A stretch of DNA of 48,183 nucleotides. Source: a virus. The stretch covers positions 1-48,183 of IMG/VR virus record IMGVR_UViG_3300042731_007346; one strand, given 5' to 3'. The notes under the pieces are model-generated. The model worked only from the letters and a program-made list of their open reading frames with translations, had not been told where the DNA came from and did no database searches. The translations under genes and the position numbers were made by a program. Shown here piece by piece: positions 1 to 7,698 of the stretch; the stretch's first letter is position 1; each line of letters starts with the position of its first letter.

Positions 1-19
1 AAAAACACGCGATTGCACT
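1..19. other. Left virion end: cos overhang (1-12) and right half-site
   Basis: Bases 1-12 (AAAAACACGCGA) are identical to the last 12 bases of the window. Two bases further in, GCACT (15-19) mirrors AGTGC (48165-48169), which lies two bases outside the other copy. When the ends are joined, the 12-mer is therefore flanked symmetrically by a 5-bp inverted repeat. Lambda-type terminases (GpA family, present here) cut a site of this kind with a 12-nt stagger, and end repair of 5' overhangs would duplicate the 12-mer at both ends. Seen: the repeat and the dyad. Inferred: cosN. Confidence 0.65.
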
Positions 20-24
20 TTTTT

Positions 25-80
25 TGACGTGCCAGATTTTCCCAGACAGTTGACATTTTGTTGTTGACATTTCGTGTCAA
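25..80 (+). promoter_or_regulatory. Repeated TTGAC boxes, candidate cosB (TerS-binding) sites
   Basis: TTGACGTGC (25), TTGACATTT (50) and TTGACATTT (64) are direct repeats. A fourth copy lies inverted at 75-80 (TGTCAA), making the palindrome TTGACA-TTTCG-TGTCAA at 64-80. A further near-palindrome, TTGACACGTCAA, sits inside the small terminase gene near 222. In lambda the small terminase binds repeated R sites between cosN and nu1, and these boxes occupy the same place. They could equally be an operator, because the copy at 64 is also a -35 box. Confidence 0.4.
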
Positions 81-92
81 TTTTAATATTTT
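64..92 (+). promoter_or_regulatory. Promoter for terminase genes, leaderless geometry
   Basis: TTGACA at 64-69, a 17-bp spacer, then TATTTT at 87-92. The ATG of the small terminase begins 7 bases after the -10 box ends, where transcription would normally start. No Shine-Dalgarno sequence precedes the ATG. Confidence 0.5.
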
Positions 93-98
93 TTTTAA

Positions 99-764
99 AT
101 GCAAAATAGATATATGTCCCAAAGCGAATTTGTGCGGTATGCTGGAGTAAGTCGTCAGGCAATAAGCAAAGCACTTAAAACAGGATTAATCCCATCAACG
201 AAAATAGATGGAAAATTAAGAATTGACACGTCAAACCATCAGGTTAAAAAATACCTGGAAAATAAAAAAATAAAAAGTTTGAGTCCTAAAAAGGCTAAAA
301 AAACAAAACCCCGTCAAAGTTTAAAAACAGAAAATAAAGAAAATATCGAGACAGGGCAAAGTTTAGATGAAAAACAGATCCCTAAATATATAAAAACTCT
401 TTCTGATTCTGGAAACCTAATATATGAACATCTTGTCAGTCTGGCCAAATCTGATTTTGATAAATTAAAAATTTATGAACAAATAAAACAAATTAGAGTT
501 AAAACACAGATTCAGGAAGGACAGGTCATTAGTAGAAAATTAATAAAAATTCTTTTTGGCAAATTATATGAGATCGACCGCAATGAATTTTTGCAGATTA
601 AATCAAAAATAATTCCTGATATAGCAGGACTCTTCGGATGTACGGATTCTGAAAAAATGATAGCTGCTGAAAAAATAGTTGATGAAGAATTATATAAAAC
701 ATTAAAACATATTAAAATAGAAATTGATAAATTTTTATTAAAAATGGGAGAGGAAAAAATATGA
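99..764 (+). CDS. Terminase small subunit, Nu1-like
   Basis: 221 aa. It would recognise DNA at cos and help the large subunit start packaging. Residues 1-50 form a winged-helix/MerR-type HTH (SQSEFVRYAGVSRQAISKAL) like that of lambda Nu1. A lysine-rich linker follows (about 55-85), then a helical C-terminal half (about 100-221) that fits the self-association and GpA-binding region. It is the first gene after the putative cosN and cosB sites, as in lambda. The start at 99 has no SD but has a promoter at leaderless distance; an internal ATG at 114 is the alternative. It overlaps the next gene by ATGA. Confidence 0.8.
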   Translation: MQNRYMSQSEFVRYAGVSRQAISKALKTGLIPSTKIDGKLRIDTSNHQVKKYLENKKIKSLSPKKAKKTKPRQSLKTENKENIETGQSLDEKQIPKYIKTLSDSGNLIYEHLVSLAKSDFDKLKIYEQIKQIRVKTQIQEGQVISRKLIKILFGKLYEIDRNEFLQIKSKIIPDIAGLFGCTDSEKMIAAEKIVDEELYKTLKHIKIEIDKFLLKMGEEKI

Positions 765-1924
765 AAAAAATAGCGATAACATGTAAGGCCGCTGATTTAT
801 TGCCAATTGATTCCCTTGAAGATTTTCAGGGAAAATTAAAAAAAATATCTAAGAAAAATTTAGATAAATTAAAAAAAAGAATTATTAAAGATGGTATAAA
901 TGTACCTCTTTTTGTTTGGCGTGTAAATGACTGGTGTAGAATATTAGATGGGCACCAGCGATTAAAAGCGTTGCTTTCTCTGCGTAAAGATGGCTATGAA
1001 TTACCATTTATACCAGTTGCCTACATCGAAGCAGATAATGAAGAAGATGCAAAACAGAAATTACTTGGGATAACTTCTCAATTCGGAGAATTTGAAATTG
1101 AAGAATTAAGCGAATGGATAAATGAAATTGATAAAGATATTGCAGAGACATTAAGATTTGCCGATAATGAGATAAAAATAAAAATAGAAGATGATTATGA
1201 AGAAGGGGAAATTGAAGAAATAAAAGAGGCAAAATTTATTAAATATGGTGATATTATACAATTAAATAATCATAAAATATTATGCGGAGATAGTAACAAT
1301 AAAAATGATATTGAAAAAATATTTAAAAACAAAAAAGCAGATATGATTTTTACTGATCCTCCATATGATTTAGAAAAAAATGATTGGTTAAATTATTTAA
1401 ATTCAGATAAAATATTTTTAATGGGATCCGATAAACAACAAAATATTTTTTATAATAATATAAAAAATTTTAGACATTATTTTATAATGCCATTTAAAAA
1501 TCCAACACTAATAAGCAATAATAGGCCTATGCAGGGGCATAGTTTAATATCTTTTTTTTGTAATGGAAAAACTGAATTTAAAAATTTAAGGGATGGTTTT
1601 TCTACTCTTTTATCTAAAGATATGGGAAAAAGTCATTCATCATCAGAAAAAGAAAATTATCATAAATTAGGAAAACCAATTCTTTTACCTCAATCATTTA
1701 TTGAACACTATAGTAATGATAAAGATTTAATTTATGATTTTTTTTTGGGGGCGGGAAGTACTCTTTTGGCTGCTGAAAAAACAAATCGTATTTGTTCTGG
1801 AATTGAAATTGATCCGGTCTTTTGTGAAATAATTATTAATAGATTTTATAAATATTGTCTTGACAATGGGAAAATTTTTGAATATTATTTAAACAATGAA
1901 AAACAAATTTATAATCCTGAATAG
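761..1924 (+). CDS. ParB/Srx-like domain fused to DNA adenine/cytosine-N4 methyltransferase
   Basis: 387 aa. Residues 1-110 resemble ParB N-terminal (nuclease-like) domains, with the DGHQR motif at 63-67. Residues 160-387 form an SAM-dependent DNA methyltransferase with DPPY at 199-202 (catalytic motif IV) and a later SAM-binding motif (DFFLGAGS, 326-333). Motif IV before motif I is the beta-class order typical of N4C/N6A enzymes. Phages use such fusions to mark their own DNA against host restriction. It is odd to find it between the two terminase subunits. It ends in TAG and the next SD (AGGAGG) begins within two bases. Confidence 0.85.
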   Translation: MKKIAITCKAADLLPIDSLEDFQGKLKKISKKNLDKLKKRIIKDGINVPLFVWRVNDWCRILDGHQRLKALLSLRKDGYELPFIPVAYIEADNEEDAKQKLLGITSQFGEFEIEELSEWINEIDKDIAETLRFADNEIKIKIEDDYEEGEIEEIKEAKFIKYGDIIQLNNHKILCGDSNNKNDIEKIFKNKKADMIFTDPPYDLEKNDWLNYLNSDKIFLMGSDKQQNIFYNNIKNFRHYFIMPFKNPTLISNNRPMQGHSLISFFCNGKTEFKNLRDGFSTLLSKDMGKSHSSSEKENYHKLGKPILLPQSFIEHYSNDKDLIYDFFLGAGSTLLAAEKTNRICSGIEIDPVFCEIIINRFYKYCLDNGKIFEYYLNNEKQIYNPE

Positions 1925-1932
1925 GAGGAAAT

Positions 1933-2727
1933 ATGTCTGTTATCTATACACCAAAGGGAAAGGCACGTGAATATAGCCCTTACGCATGTAATATTTATTT
2001 AGGCTGTAATCATGGATGTAAATATTGTTATGCACCATCCATAAGATTTACTACAAGAGAAAATTATTTAAAACCAATTCCAAGGCGAAACATTTTGAAA
2101 GAGTTCGAAGATGATTGTAAAAAATTAAAAAATTTTGATAGCCAGGTTCAATTTTGTTTTATGACTGATCCATATAATAAAATTGAAAAAGAATTAAGTT
2201 TAACTAGAAAATGTTTGGAAATATCCCTAAAATATAAAATTCCAATATCTATATTAACAAAATCTAAATTAGTAATTAGAGATATAGATTTATTTAAAGA
2301 ATTTAAAAAAAATATAAAAATAGGGTTCACTTTAACTTTTGATAATGAGAAAGATAGTCTTGAATGGGAACCAGAAGCTGCATTGCCTTATGAACGTATT
2401 GAATGTTTAAAAGAGTTAAAATTTAATAATATCAGGACATGGGCAAGCTTTGAGCCTGTCGTTATTTTAGATCAATCTCTAAATATGATTAAAAAATCTT
2501 TAAATTATGTAGATATTTATAAAATTGGAAAATTAAATAATTATAAAGGTATTGATAAAACAGTCGATTGGAAAATTTTTTTAAGAAATACAGTTAATTT
2601 ATTAAGAGAAAACGAAAAGCCTTTTTATATAAAAAAAGATTTAAGAGAATCAGCTTTAGAAATAAAACTTTTTGGAAATGAAGTTTTACAGGATGAATTT
2701 AACCTTGGGAAATGGATTGATAACTAA
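1933..2727 (+). CDS. Radical SAM protein, SplB/COG1533-like
   Basis: 264 aa. Residues 19-35 contain C25-x3-C29-x2-C32 followed by YAP, the cysteine triad that holds a [4Fe-4S] cluster and cleaves SAM. The surrounding pattern (YSPYACNIYLGCNHGCKYCYA) is that of the spore-photolyase-like COG1533 family. The known SPL activity is repair of thymine dimers, but most relatives have no proven substrate, so the function is open. The SD at 1923-1929 fits the start. It lies between a DNA methyltransferase and the large terminase, which hints at a DNA-directed role. It overlaps the terminase reading frame by about 50 bases. Confidence 0.85.
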   Translation: MSVIYTPKGKAREYSPYACNIYLGCNHGCKYCYAPSIRFTTRENYLKPIPRRNILKEFEDDCKKLKNFDSQVQFCFMTDPYNKIEKELSLTRKCLEISLKYKIPISILTKSKLVIRDIDLFKEFKKNIKIGFTLTFDNEKDSLEWEPEAALPYERIECLKELKFNNIRTWASFEPVVILDQSLNMIKKSLNYVDIYKIGKLNNYKGIDKTVDWKIFLRNTVNLLRENEKPFYIKKDLRESALEIKLFGNEVLQDEFNLGKWIDN

Positions 2728-4999
2728 AACAATATCTGAACTACAACAATTTATAAAAACAGCAGATTCACAAAGCGCCGCTTCTGCTGTTTTTATTTTA
2801 AAATGTATAAAAGACAATAAATCTGATTATTTTTTAAAAAAAGAAAATTTGCATAATTATTTAGATATTTATGATAATTATAAAAAATATTCTTTGTCTC
2901 AATTAAGTAATTCTTTAAAAGAAATATCAGTTCTTCCAGTTATAGATATAATTATTATAAACCATCTAATACAAAATTTTAAAACGCCTACAAAATTAAA
3001 ATGGCCTACAAAATTAAAATATAAAAAAAAAATAAAATATAATAAAGATGAGATAGAATTTTTTTTAAAACTAAATGATGAAAAACCAACAGAACCCCCT
3101 CCCCCTTTAATCTCTGAATATATAGAAGGCCGTAGAATAATGCCTTCTAATACGCCAATTCCTGGTCCATATGAAAATTGGAGAAGCCAGTATGCAGTGG
3201 AAATTATGGATGAGTTAAGCCCATATAGCCCTACGCAACATATAGATGTTATGTCTGCTGCCCAAGTCGTAAAAACAACAATAATGGAAAACACAATAGG
3301 GTATTATATGGGCGCCTGTCCTGCACCAATATTATTTATGTCTGGAACCGATATGTTGCTGAATAAATGGAGTTCAAAAAGATTGGAGCCACTTATTGAT
3401 AGTTTGGGTCTTCGAGAAAAATTACAGGCTCCAATTGAAACAGAAAAATCACGGACAACCGGAGATAAAGCGCAGCAAAAATTATTCTCTGGTGGATTTC
3501 TTGAAATGGCTTCTGCTCAATCTCCCGCTTCGATGCGTGCTGATTCTGTTCGAATATTGTGTATAGATGAGCCGGATGCAGCTCCGCCTCTTTTGACAAC
3601 AGGTGAAGGTTTTTTTGATGAAGTTGCAGAGGCACGGACCTCAGCCTGGGGAAATAGAAGAAAGATCCTTGCATGTTCGACACCGACAGAATATCAAACA
3701 TCTACGATTTATAGAAGATTCATGCTCGGGGATCAATGCGAATATTTCGTACCCTGTCCAATTTGCGGGAAATATCAATTATTAGTTAAGGGAAATGAGC
3801 AGGGCAATTACGGACTTAGGGAAGAAAAAAAAGGCGGTATTCTCCAACAGGTATATTATTTATGCGAATTTTGCCATGATGCAATTTTTGAATTTCAAAA
3901 AAATTATATGATAAAAAATGGTAAATGGGAACCACAGGCAAAACCGGAACGTTTAAGAAGATCTTTCCACTTGAACGCATTATTGTCGCCTTTGGGACTT
4001 TATAGCTGGATTGATTATTGGACATCTTTCCAGAAATCTGAAAAAATGCCTGATGGAAAAAGATCTCATATAAATTTAAGGGATGGTCTTCCATTTATCG
4101 ATATGGGATCTCGGCCAAAATCGGAGAAAGTAATTGAAAATCGTGGGAAATATAGATCTGGTACAGTTCCCCCAGGTGTTTTATATCTAACAATTGGAGC
4201 AGATGTTCAGCGTGGATCAAAAACTGATCAAGATAACCCTCCACGAATTGAACTTGAAGTTTTGGGAATTGGAGCAGGACATAGAACCTGGTCAATTTGT
4301 TATCTATATTTCATTGGCGATGTTACAGACCCTTATGCCGGAGCCTGGGAAAAATTGCATCAATACGCTTTGGAAACTAAACTTACTTATGAACGAATTG
4401 AGGATGGCTTTAAATTTCCAGTTAATCTAATATTTATAGATTCAGGCGATGGAGAACTTACGGATGTTGTATATAGATTTACTCAGCGTTGGATAAATAC
4501 ATATCCGATCAAAGGCCGCAGATCAATTATGCGCAGGAAAAAAAATGTCGGTGACGAATTGATGGAAAATAGTTTTCAAAGATATATTTCTAAGAAAATA
4601 AGTGATGATATAATTTTATATGAAATTTCTACAGTTTACTATAAAAATCAGATATATAATAATTTAAAAATTGAAAGGGATATAACGCAAAAAATTCAAA
4701 AATCTGGATTTTGTGACTTTCCAGTTGATTATGGCGAGCATTATTTTGACATGCTGACAGCTGAAGAAAAAATGAGAGATGGAAGTTTTCAAAGTCATGG
4801 ACGGAGAAATGAAGCGCTTGATTGTCGTGTATATGGATTATGTGCAGCAGATGTTTTTCTTAATTTTGAATTGCTTGAATATAAAGCTTGGGCAAAAGAG
4901 CAAAAAATGTCTGCGTATGAAATACAAAGAATTAATTATCTGACCGTTATAGAAAACATGACAAAATTAACAGCAATAAAAAAAAATATAAAAAAATAA
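2678..4999 (+). CDS. Terminase large subunit, GpA family
   Basis: About 773 aa; the packaging ATPase-nuclease. The frame opens with TTG at 2672; ATGs at 2678 and 2693 and a TTG at 2717 are alternatives, none with a convincing SD, so the N-terminus is uncertain. The first 130 or so residues are a weakly conserved extension with a proline run (near 142). Then come a deviant Walker A (SAAQVVKTT, about 195-203), Walker B (RILCIDEPDA, about 294-303), an STPTEY motif, a CPICG zinc knuckle, and the nuclease region beginning GADVQ. GpA-family enzymes make staggered cos ends, which agrees with the 12-base terminal repeat. Confidence 0.92.
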   Translation: MKFYRMNLTLGNGLITKTISELQQFIKTADSQSAASAVFILKCIKDNKSDYFLKKENLHNYLDIYDNYKKYSLSQLSNSLKEISVLPVIDIIIINHLIQNFKTPTKLKWPTKLKYKKKIKYNKDEIEFFLKLNDEKPTEPPPPLISEYIEGRRIMPSNTPIPGPYENWRSQYAVEIMDELSPYSPTQHIDVMSAAQVVKTTIMENTIGYYMGACPAPILFMSGTDMLLNKWSSKRLEPLIDSLGLREKLQAPIETEKSRTTGDKAQQKLFSGGFLEMASAQSPASMRADSVRILCIDEPDAAPPLLTTGEGFFDEVAEARTSAWGNRRKILACSTPTEYQTSTIYRRFMLGDQCEYFVPCPICGKYQLLVKGNEQGNYGLREEKKGGILQQVYYLCEFCHDAIFEFQKNYMIKNGKWEPQAKPERLRRSFHLNALLSPLGLYSWIDYWTSFQKSEKMPDGKRSHINLRDGLPFIDMGSRPKSEKVIENRGKYRSGTVPPGVLYLTIGADVQRGSKTDQDNPPRIELEVLGIGAGHRTWSICYLYFIGDVTDPYAGAWEKLHQYALETKLTYERIEDGFKFPVNLIFIDSGDGELTDVVYRFTQRWINTYPIKGRRSIMRRKKNVGDELMENSFQRYISKKISDDIILYEISTVYYKNQIYNNLKIERDITQKIQKSGFCDFPVDYGEHYFDMLTAEEKMRDGSFQSHGRRNEALDCRVYGLCAADVFLNFELLEYKAWAKEQKMSAYEIQRINYLTVIENMTKLTAIKKNIKK
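2987..3020 (+). repeat. 18-bp tandem duplication inside large terminase
   Basis: CCTACAAAATTAAAAT occurs at 2987-3002 and again at 3005-3020 with two bases between them, giving the tandem peptide PTKLKW-PTKLKY. It lies in the non-conserved N-terminal extension, where it is likely tolerated. Confidence 0.85.
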
Positions 5000-5008
5000 A
5001 AAAAATTG

Positions 5009-5037
5009 TTGACAATACATAGGTATAGATGTATGTT
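5009..5037 (+). promoter_or_regulatory. Early rightward promoter with dyad in spacer
   Basis: TTGACA (5009-5014), a 17-bp spacer and TATGTT (5032-5037). The spacer holds an inverted repeat ATACAT-N8-ATGTAT (5015-5020 and 5029-5034), placed like the operator in the three TTGACA promoters at 24.4, 25.1 and 46.8 kb but with a different sequence. The first gene downstream (5057) has an SD (GGTGG). It probably drives the block of small early genes. Confidence 0.6.
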
Positions 5038-5056
5038 GTATTAAAAGGTGGTAAAG

Positions 5057-5206
5057 ATGAATATAAAAAAAATCCTGATTTTTCTATCGATAACTCAAAT
5101 TATAATCGGAATATTGGTATTCTCGACTGGATCATATACTGGCCCGATATATAGTATTGGTGGATGGCTATGTGTTCTTATTATGAAATTAAAGGAGACA
5201 AAATGA
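5057..5206 (+). CDS. Small membrane protein
   Basis: 49 aa with two hydrophobic segments (about 6-22 and 30-43), so probably a two-pass inner-membrane protein with a short basic tail. SD GGTGG lies about 6 bases upstream. First gene after the promoter at 5009; it overlaps the next gene by ATGA. The family is not recognised. The next gene and the one at 13,490 have similar size and layout. Confidence 0.6.
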   Translation: MNIKKILIFLSITQIIIGILVFSTGSYTGPIYSIGGWLCVLIMKLKETK

Positions 5207-5373
5207 AAAAATTAATTTGGGGAGCAGCAGTAATATTATTAATATCTGTTTCAATTACAATAGGATATTACCTATTTATTAACAAAAATAAAGGTGAAGA
5301 CTGGGTAATTTTATTCCAGGCTGATTTGATATTTTATATATTTATGATCTGGATTTGGAAAAAAATTAAATAA
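5203..5373 (+). CDS. Small two-pass membrane protein
   Basis: 56 aa. Hydrophobic stretches at about 4-23 and 36-52 are separated by a charged loop (NKNKGEDW), and the tail is lysine-rich. I chose ATG 5203, with GGAG upstream inside the previous gene, over an in-frame ATG at 5164 that would overlap more. Coupled to the preceding gene by ATGA. Function unknown; a holin or superinfection-exclusion role is possible but not shown. Confidence 0.6.
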   Translation: MKKLIWGAAVILLISVSITIGYYLFINKNKGEDWVILFQADLIFYIFMIWIWKKIK

Positions 5374-5397
5374 AAAAAATTATAAGAAAGGTAAAAA

Positions 5398-5595
5398 ATG
5401 AAATGGATAAAAGTTAAAGAGGTTTTGCCAAAAAGAAAAGAATTGGTAAAACTTAAATGGAGTGATAATTCAACAGGTTATGGCAGACTTGAAAGAATTA
5501 AAGATTTAACTTTTAAGGCATATAATCCAAAATATAAAAGATTTTGGTGTAATTATACAAATACTCCAATTTATTGGAGAAAAATTAAGCATTAA
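5398..5595 (+). CDS. DUF551-like small protein
   Basis: 65 aa, rich in aromatic and basic residues. The opening MKWIKVKEVLPKR and the closing YWRKI resemble the DUF551 pattern (W-I-x-V-K-x-x-L-P at the N-terminus, and a tryptophan-containing C-terminus) common in small phage proteins of unknown function. SD AGAAAGG lies upstream. The match is by eye only. Confidence 0.55.
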   Translation: MKWIKVKEVLPKRKELVKLKWSDNSTGYGRLERIKDLTFKAYNPKYKRFWCNYTNTPIYWRKIKH

Positions 5596-5623
5596 TTTAC
5601 TTGTTTTACAAATAAATTCTAAT

Positions 5624-5743
5624 AGGAGGTAAAGCAAAAAAATATACATCTTTTCATGAGATAGAAATGTAAATGAAAGCGGAAGTTGTTAGTCGAATCA
5701 ACTTTAAAAATCGACTAAATTAAAGATTTAAAAGGAAATTAAA
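5624..5743 (+). promoter_or_regulatory. Structured leader with orphan SD and pseudoknot-like pairing
   Basis: 148 bases separate two genes here. A strong SD (AGGAGGT, from about 5624) is followed by no ATG, GTG or TTG at usable distance. Downstream, AAGTTG (5683-5688) can pair with CAACTT (5699-5704), while TTAGTCGA (5689-5696), inside that loop, pairs perfectly with TCGACTAA (5711-5718). The two helices interlock as an H-type pseudoknot or act as mutually exclusive hairpins. TTTCAT/ATGAAA (about 5652-5677) offers a further helix. It lies just upstream of the gene at 5744. Stem positions are seen; a regulatory role is inferred. Confidence 0.45.
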
Positions 5744-6193
5744 ATGGAAGAAATGGAAAAGAAAGATAAAAGAATCATTGAAATAAATGGAATTAAAATG
5801 GAAGTGGATTTGCGAAATGCAAAACGCATTGATACATTTCATGTCGGGGATCCTGTTAAAGTTCTTGATATGAGTTATTCATCACCCAAAATTAAAGCTG
5901 GTGTTATTGTTGGGTTTGCTGAATTTGAAAACAATCCCGCAATAGAAATAATGGTTTTAGATGATGGTTATAGTGATGTCGATTTTGATTTTATCACGGT
6001 AAAAACGGAAAAAGACCAGCCAAAATACGAAATTGTTCATTATAATAATTACGAAAAGATTTTTACAAAATCAAATATTTTGGATAAATTCAATAGACAA
6101 ATTGAAAAAAAGAAAATAGAAATTGCTGAACTCGAAAGAAAAAGAAAATATTATGTTGATGATTTTCAAAAGGCATTTGAACAAATTATTTAA
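5744..6193 (+). CDS. Hypothetical protein with KOW-like N-terminus and coiled-coil C-terminus
   Basis: 149 aa, family not recognised. Residues 30-80 hold a small beta-rich unit (HVGDPVKVL ... AGVIVGF) resembling KOW/SH3-like folds. Residues 105-149 are charged and heptad-like, so probably a coiled coil. SD AAAGGAAA precedes the ATG. It follows the structured leader and is followed 12 bases later by a tRNA-like element. Confidence 0.6.
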   Translation: MEEMEKKDKRIIEINGIKMEVDLRNAKRIDTFHVGDPVKVLDMSYSSPKIKAGVIVGFAEFENNPAIEIMVLDDGYSDVDFDFITVKTEKDQPKYEIVHYNNYEKIFTKSNILDKFNRQIEKKKIEIAELERKRKYYVDDFQKAFEQII

Positions 6194-6205
6194 AAATCGA
6201 CTTAA

Positions 6206-6279
6206 GGGCAAGTGATCTTTGATGATCTGAAAAAGACATTTAGGAAAAGGTATTGAAGGTTCGAGTCCTTCCTTGCCCA
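6206..6279 (+). tRNA. Degenerate tRNA or tRNA-like element 1
   Basis: A perfect 7-bp acceptor stem (GGGCAAG 6206-6212 with CTTGCCC 6272-6278) is followed by A at the discriminator position. The T-arm is perfect: GAAGG, loop TTCGAGT (matches TTCRANY), CCTTC (6255-6271). The middle is poor: GATC/GATC or ATC/GAT for the D-arm, and a 5-bp anticodon stem CTGAA/TTTAG with one G-T pair and loop AAAGACA, lacking T33. An 11-base variable region follows. If read as a tRNA the anticodon would be AGA. No CCA is encoded. It begins 12 bases after a stop codon. Either a decayed tRNA or a tRNA mimic used for RNA processing. Confidence 0.5.
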
Positions 6280-6307
6280 AATGCAGTACAGGAAAAGGTA
6301 ATTATAG

Positions 6308-6496
6308 ATGAAATACGATCATAAAAAATCAAGATTAAATTTTATATTCGAAAAAAATAAAGTAATAGAATTAAATTTTAAACAATTAAAAAAATTTTTT
6401 GATATTGCAGAAATAGCATATAAACCAAGTAAAATATATTCTGATACACTAATTATACATAAAAATGATTTTGAAAATTATATTTTAAAAAGGTAA
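6308..6496 (+). CDS. Hypothetical protein
   Basis: 62 aa, basic, not recognised. SD AGGAAAAGG lies downstream of the tRNA-like element, so cleavage at that element would leave this gene at the 5' end of a processed mRNA. Followed closely by a frameshifted small gene. Confidence 0.55.
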   Translation: MKYDHKKSRLNFIFEKNKVIELNFKQLKKFFDIAEIAYKPSKIYSDTLIIHKNDFENYILKR

Positions 6497-6500
6497 AATT

Positions 6501-6685
6501 ATGGATGAGATGGTTAAATATAAATATATTTATATAGAATTTTTGTTTAAAATACCCGAAACGAAAGTTTTTGGAGACAATATTGTTTTGCCCCTGACTC
6601 AGATACTATTTATAGTTCCGAATGTTTAGAAGATATAATTGATTTTATGAAAAATATTAATAATAAAAAAGAAAGTAAATTATGA
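6501..6685 (+). pseudogene. Frameshifted small gene
   Basis: From ATG 6501 (SD AAAGGT) the frame runs MDEMVKYKYIYIEFLFK... to TAG at about 6628. Near GTTTTGCCCCTG (about 6586-6597) the frame one base back continues as APDSDTIYSSECLEDIIDF and reaches TGA at 6683-6685, overlapping the next ATG in the manner normal for this operon. The joined product would be about 60 aa. The CCCC run suggests a one-base indel. Frameshifting in the cell, or a sequencing error, are alternatives. Confidence 0.45.
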
Positions 6686-6891
6686 AACCAAAATATGAAG
6701 ATAAGTTTATAGTAATAAATAAAAAATTTATGAAAAATTTCCCTGTTCATTTGCAGGTCGCAATTTTTGATATTTTAAACGAAATTAATAAGTACATTCC
6801 TGATAATAAATATTATGTATGTAATCAGGATGAACCTTATGCAAAAAAAATAATTGATATTATATTAGAAGGCGAAAAAGAAAAAAAATAG
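6682..6891 (+). CDS. Hypothetical protein
   Basis: 69 aa, not recognised. Mixed alpha/beta composition with a lysine-rich end. Its ATG overlaps the TGA of the frameshifted gene upstream, which implies translational coupling to the second frame of that gene. Confidence 0.55.
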   Translation: MKPKYEDKFIVINKKFMKNFPVHLQVAIFDILNEINKYIPDNKYYVCNQDEPYAKKIIDIILEGEKEKK

Positions 6892-6900
6892 AGAGGAGAA

Positions 6901-7086
6901 ATGAAACACGAAATATCTGGCTTCACAATACATGTTTCTTTTGATGAAAAAAAAATCGATCCACAAATAATATATGGAATTATGAATAGAGATTTCAAAG
7001 AACTGTTTTGCGGAATACTTTATTTGCAAAATGTTAAAATTGAAATTATAGAAGGTGAAAATGCAAAAAATAAAAATAAAAAATAA
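6901..7086 (+). CDS. Hypothetical protein
   Basis: 61 aa, not recognised. Strong SD GAGAGGAG just upstream. The end (GENAKNKNKK) overlaps the start of the next gene by about 26 bases. Confidence 0.55.
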   Translation: MKHEISGFTIHVSFDEKKIDPQIIYGIMNRDFKELFCGILYLQNVKIEIIEGENAKNKNKK

Positions 7087-7303
7087 ATTGATCTGCAGCC
7101 CTAAAACAATCGAACATTTAGAACATTTAAGGGACATTGAAGAGCAGGACATTTTTATAGATTTTGTAAATCATGTTCCGCATATGTTGATAATAGGCTG
7201 TTTAATTGATATGAAAATGAACGGTAAACAAATTACAGTATTATATAGAAATAAAATGCTCAGAGAGTTTCTACAATTTTTTGATTGTGTAGAGGTTGAA
7301 TAA
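7061..7303 (+). CDS. Hypothetical protein
   Basis: 80 aa, not recognised. I chose ATG 7061, with GAAGGTG upstream, over the upstream GTG at 7055. Beta-strand-rich centre (MLIIGCLIDM). Overlaps the preceding gene, so it is part of one operon. Confidence 0.55.
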   Translation: MQKIKIKNKLICSPKTIEHLEHLRDIEEQDIFIDFVNHVPHMLIIGCLIDMKMNGKQITVLYRNKMLREFLQFFDCVEVE

Positions 7304-7308
7304 AAAAA

Positions 7309-7677
7309 ATGAATAAAATTAAATCTATAATAATAGAAGGATATATATTTCGGGATAAAGTCAAAGATTATGATGATCTTATAGAATATAAAGCCATTTT
7401 TTCTATTAGTTTACAAAATGTAATTATGTATCACATAACAGATAATGAAAATTATGATATCTGTATCTATAAAACATCATTTATGATTAATGATATAGGA
7501 GCATTTATAAAAATTAAAAGTATATTAAAAAACGCTGACATATTCCAATTAAAAATAAGATTGGAAACAGATGATTATATAACTATTTGTTTTTTAAACA
7601 ATTATAAATTTTTTGATGAAGAATTAAGATTTGAAATATCTCTTTTGGAGATCCCATTTACAAGGGATTTAAAATGA
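7309..7677 (+). CDS. Hypothetical protein
   Basis: 122 aa, not recognised. Isoleucine- and aspartate-rich, probably a soluble beta-rich protein (ISLQNVIMYHITDNENYDI). Starts six bases after the previous stop, without an evident SD, so probably translationally coupled. Confidence 0.5.
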   Translation: MNKIKSIIIEGYIFRDKVKDYDDLIEYKAIFSISLQNVIMYHITDNENYDICIYKTSFMINDIGAFIKIKSILKNADIFQLKIRLETDDYITICFLNNYKFFDEELRFEISLLEIPFTRDLK

Positions 7678-7698
7678 AAAGTAAAAAGGATAAATTTT

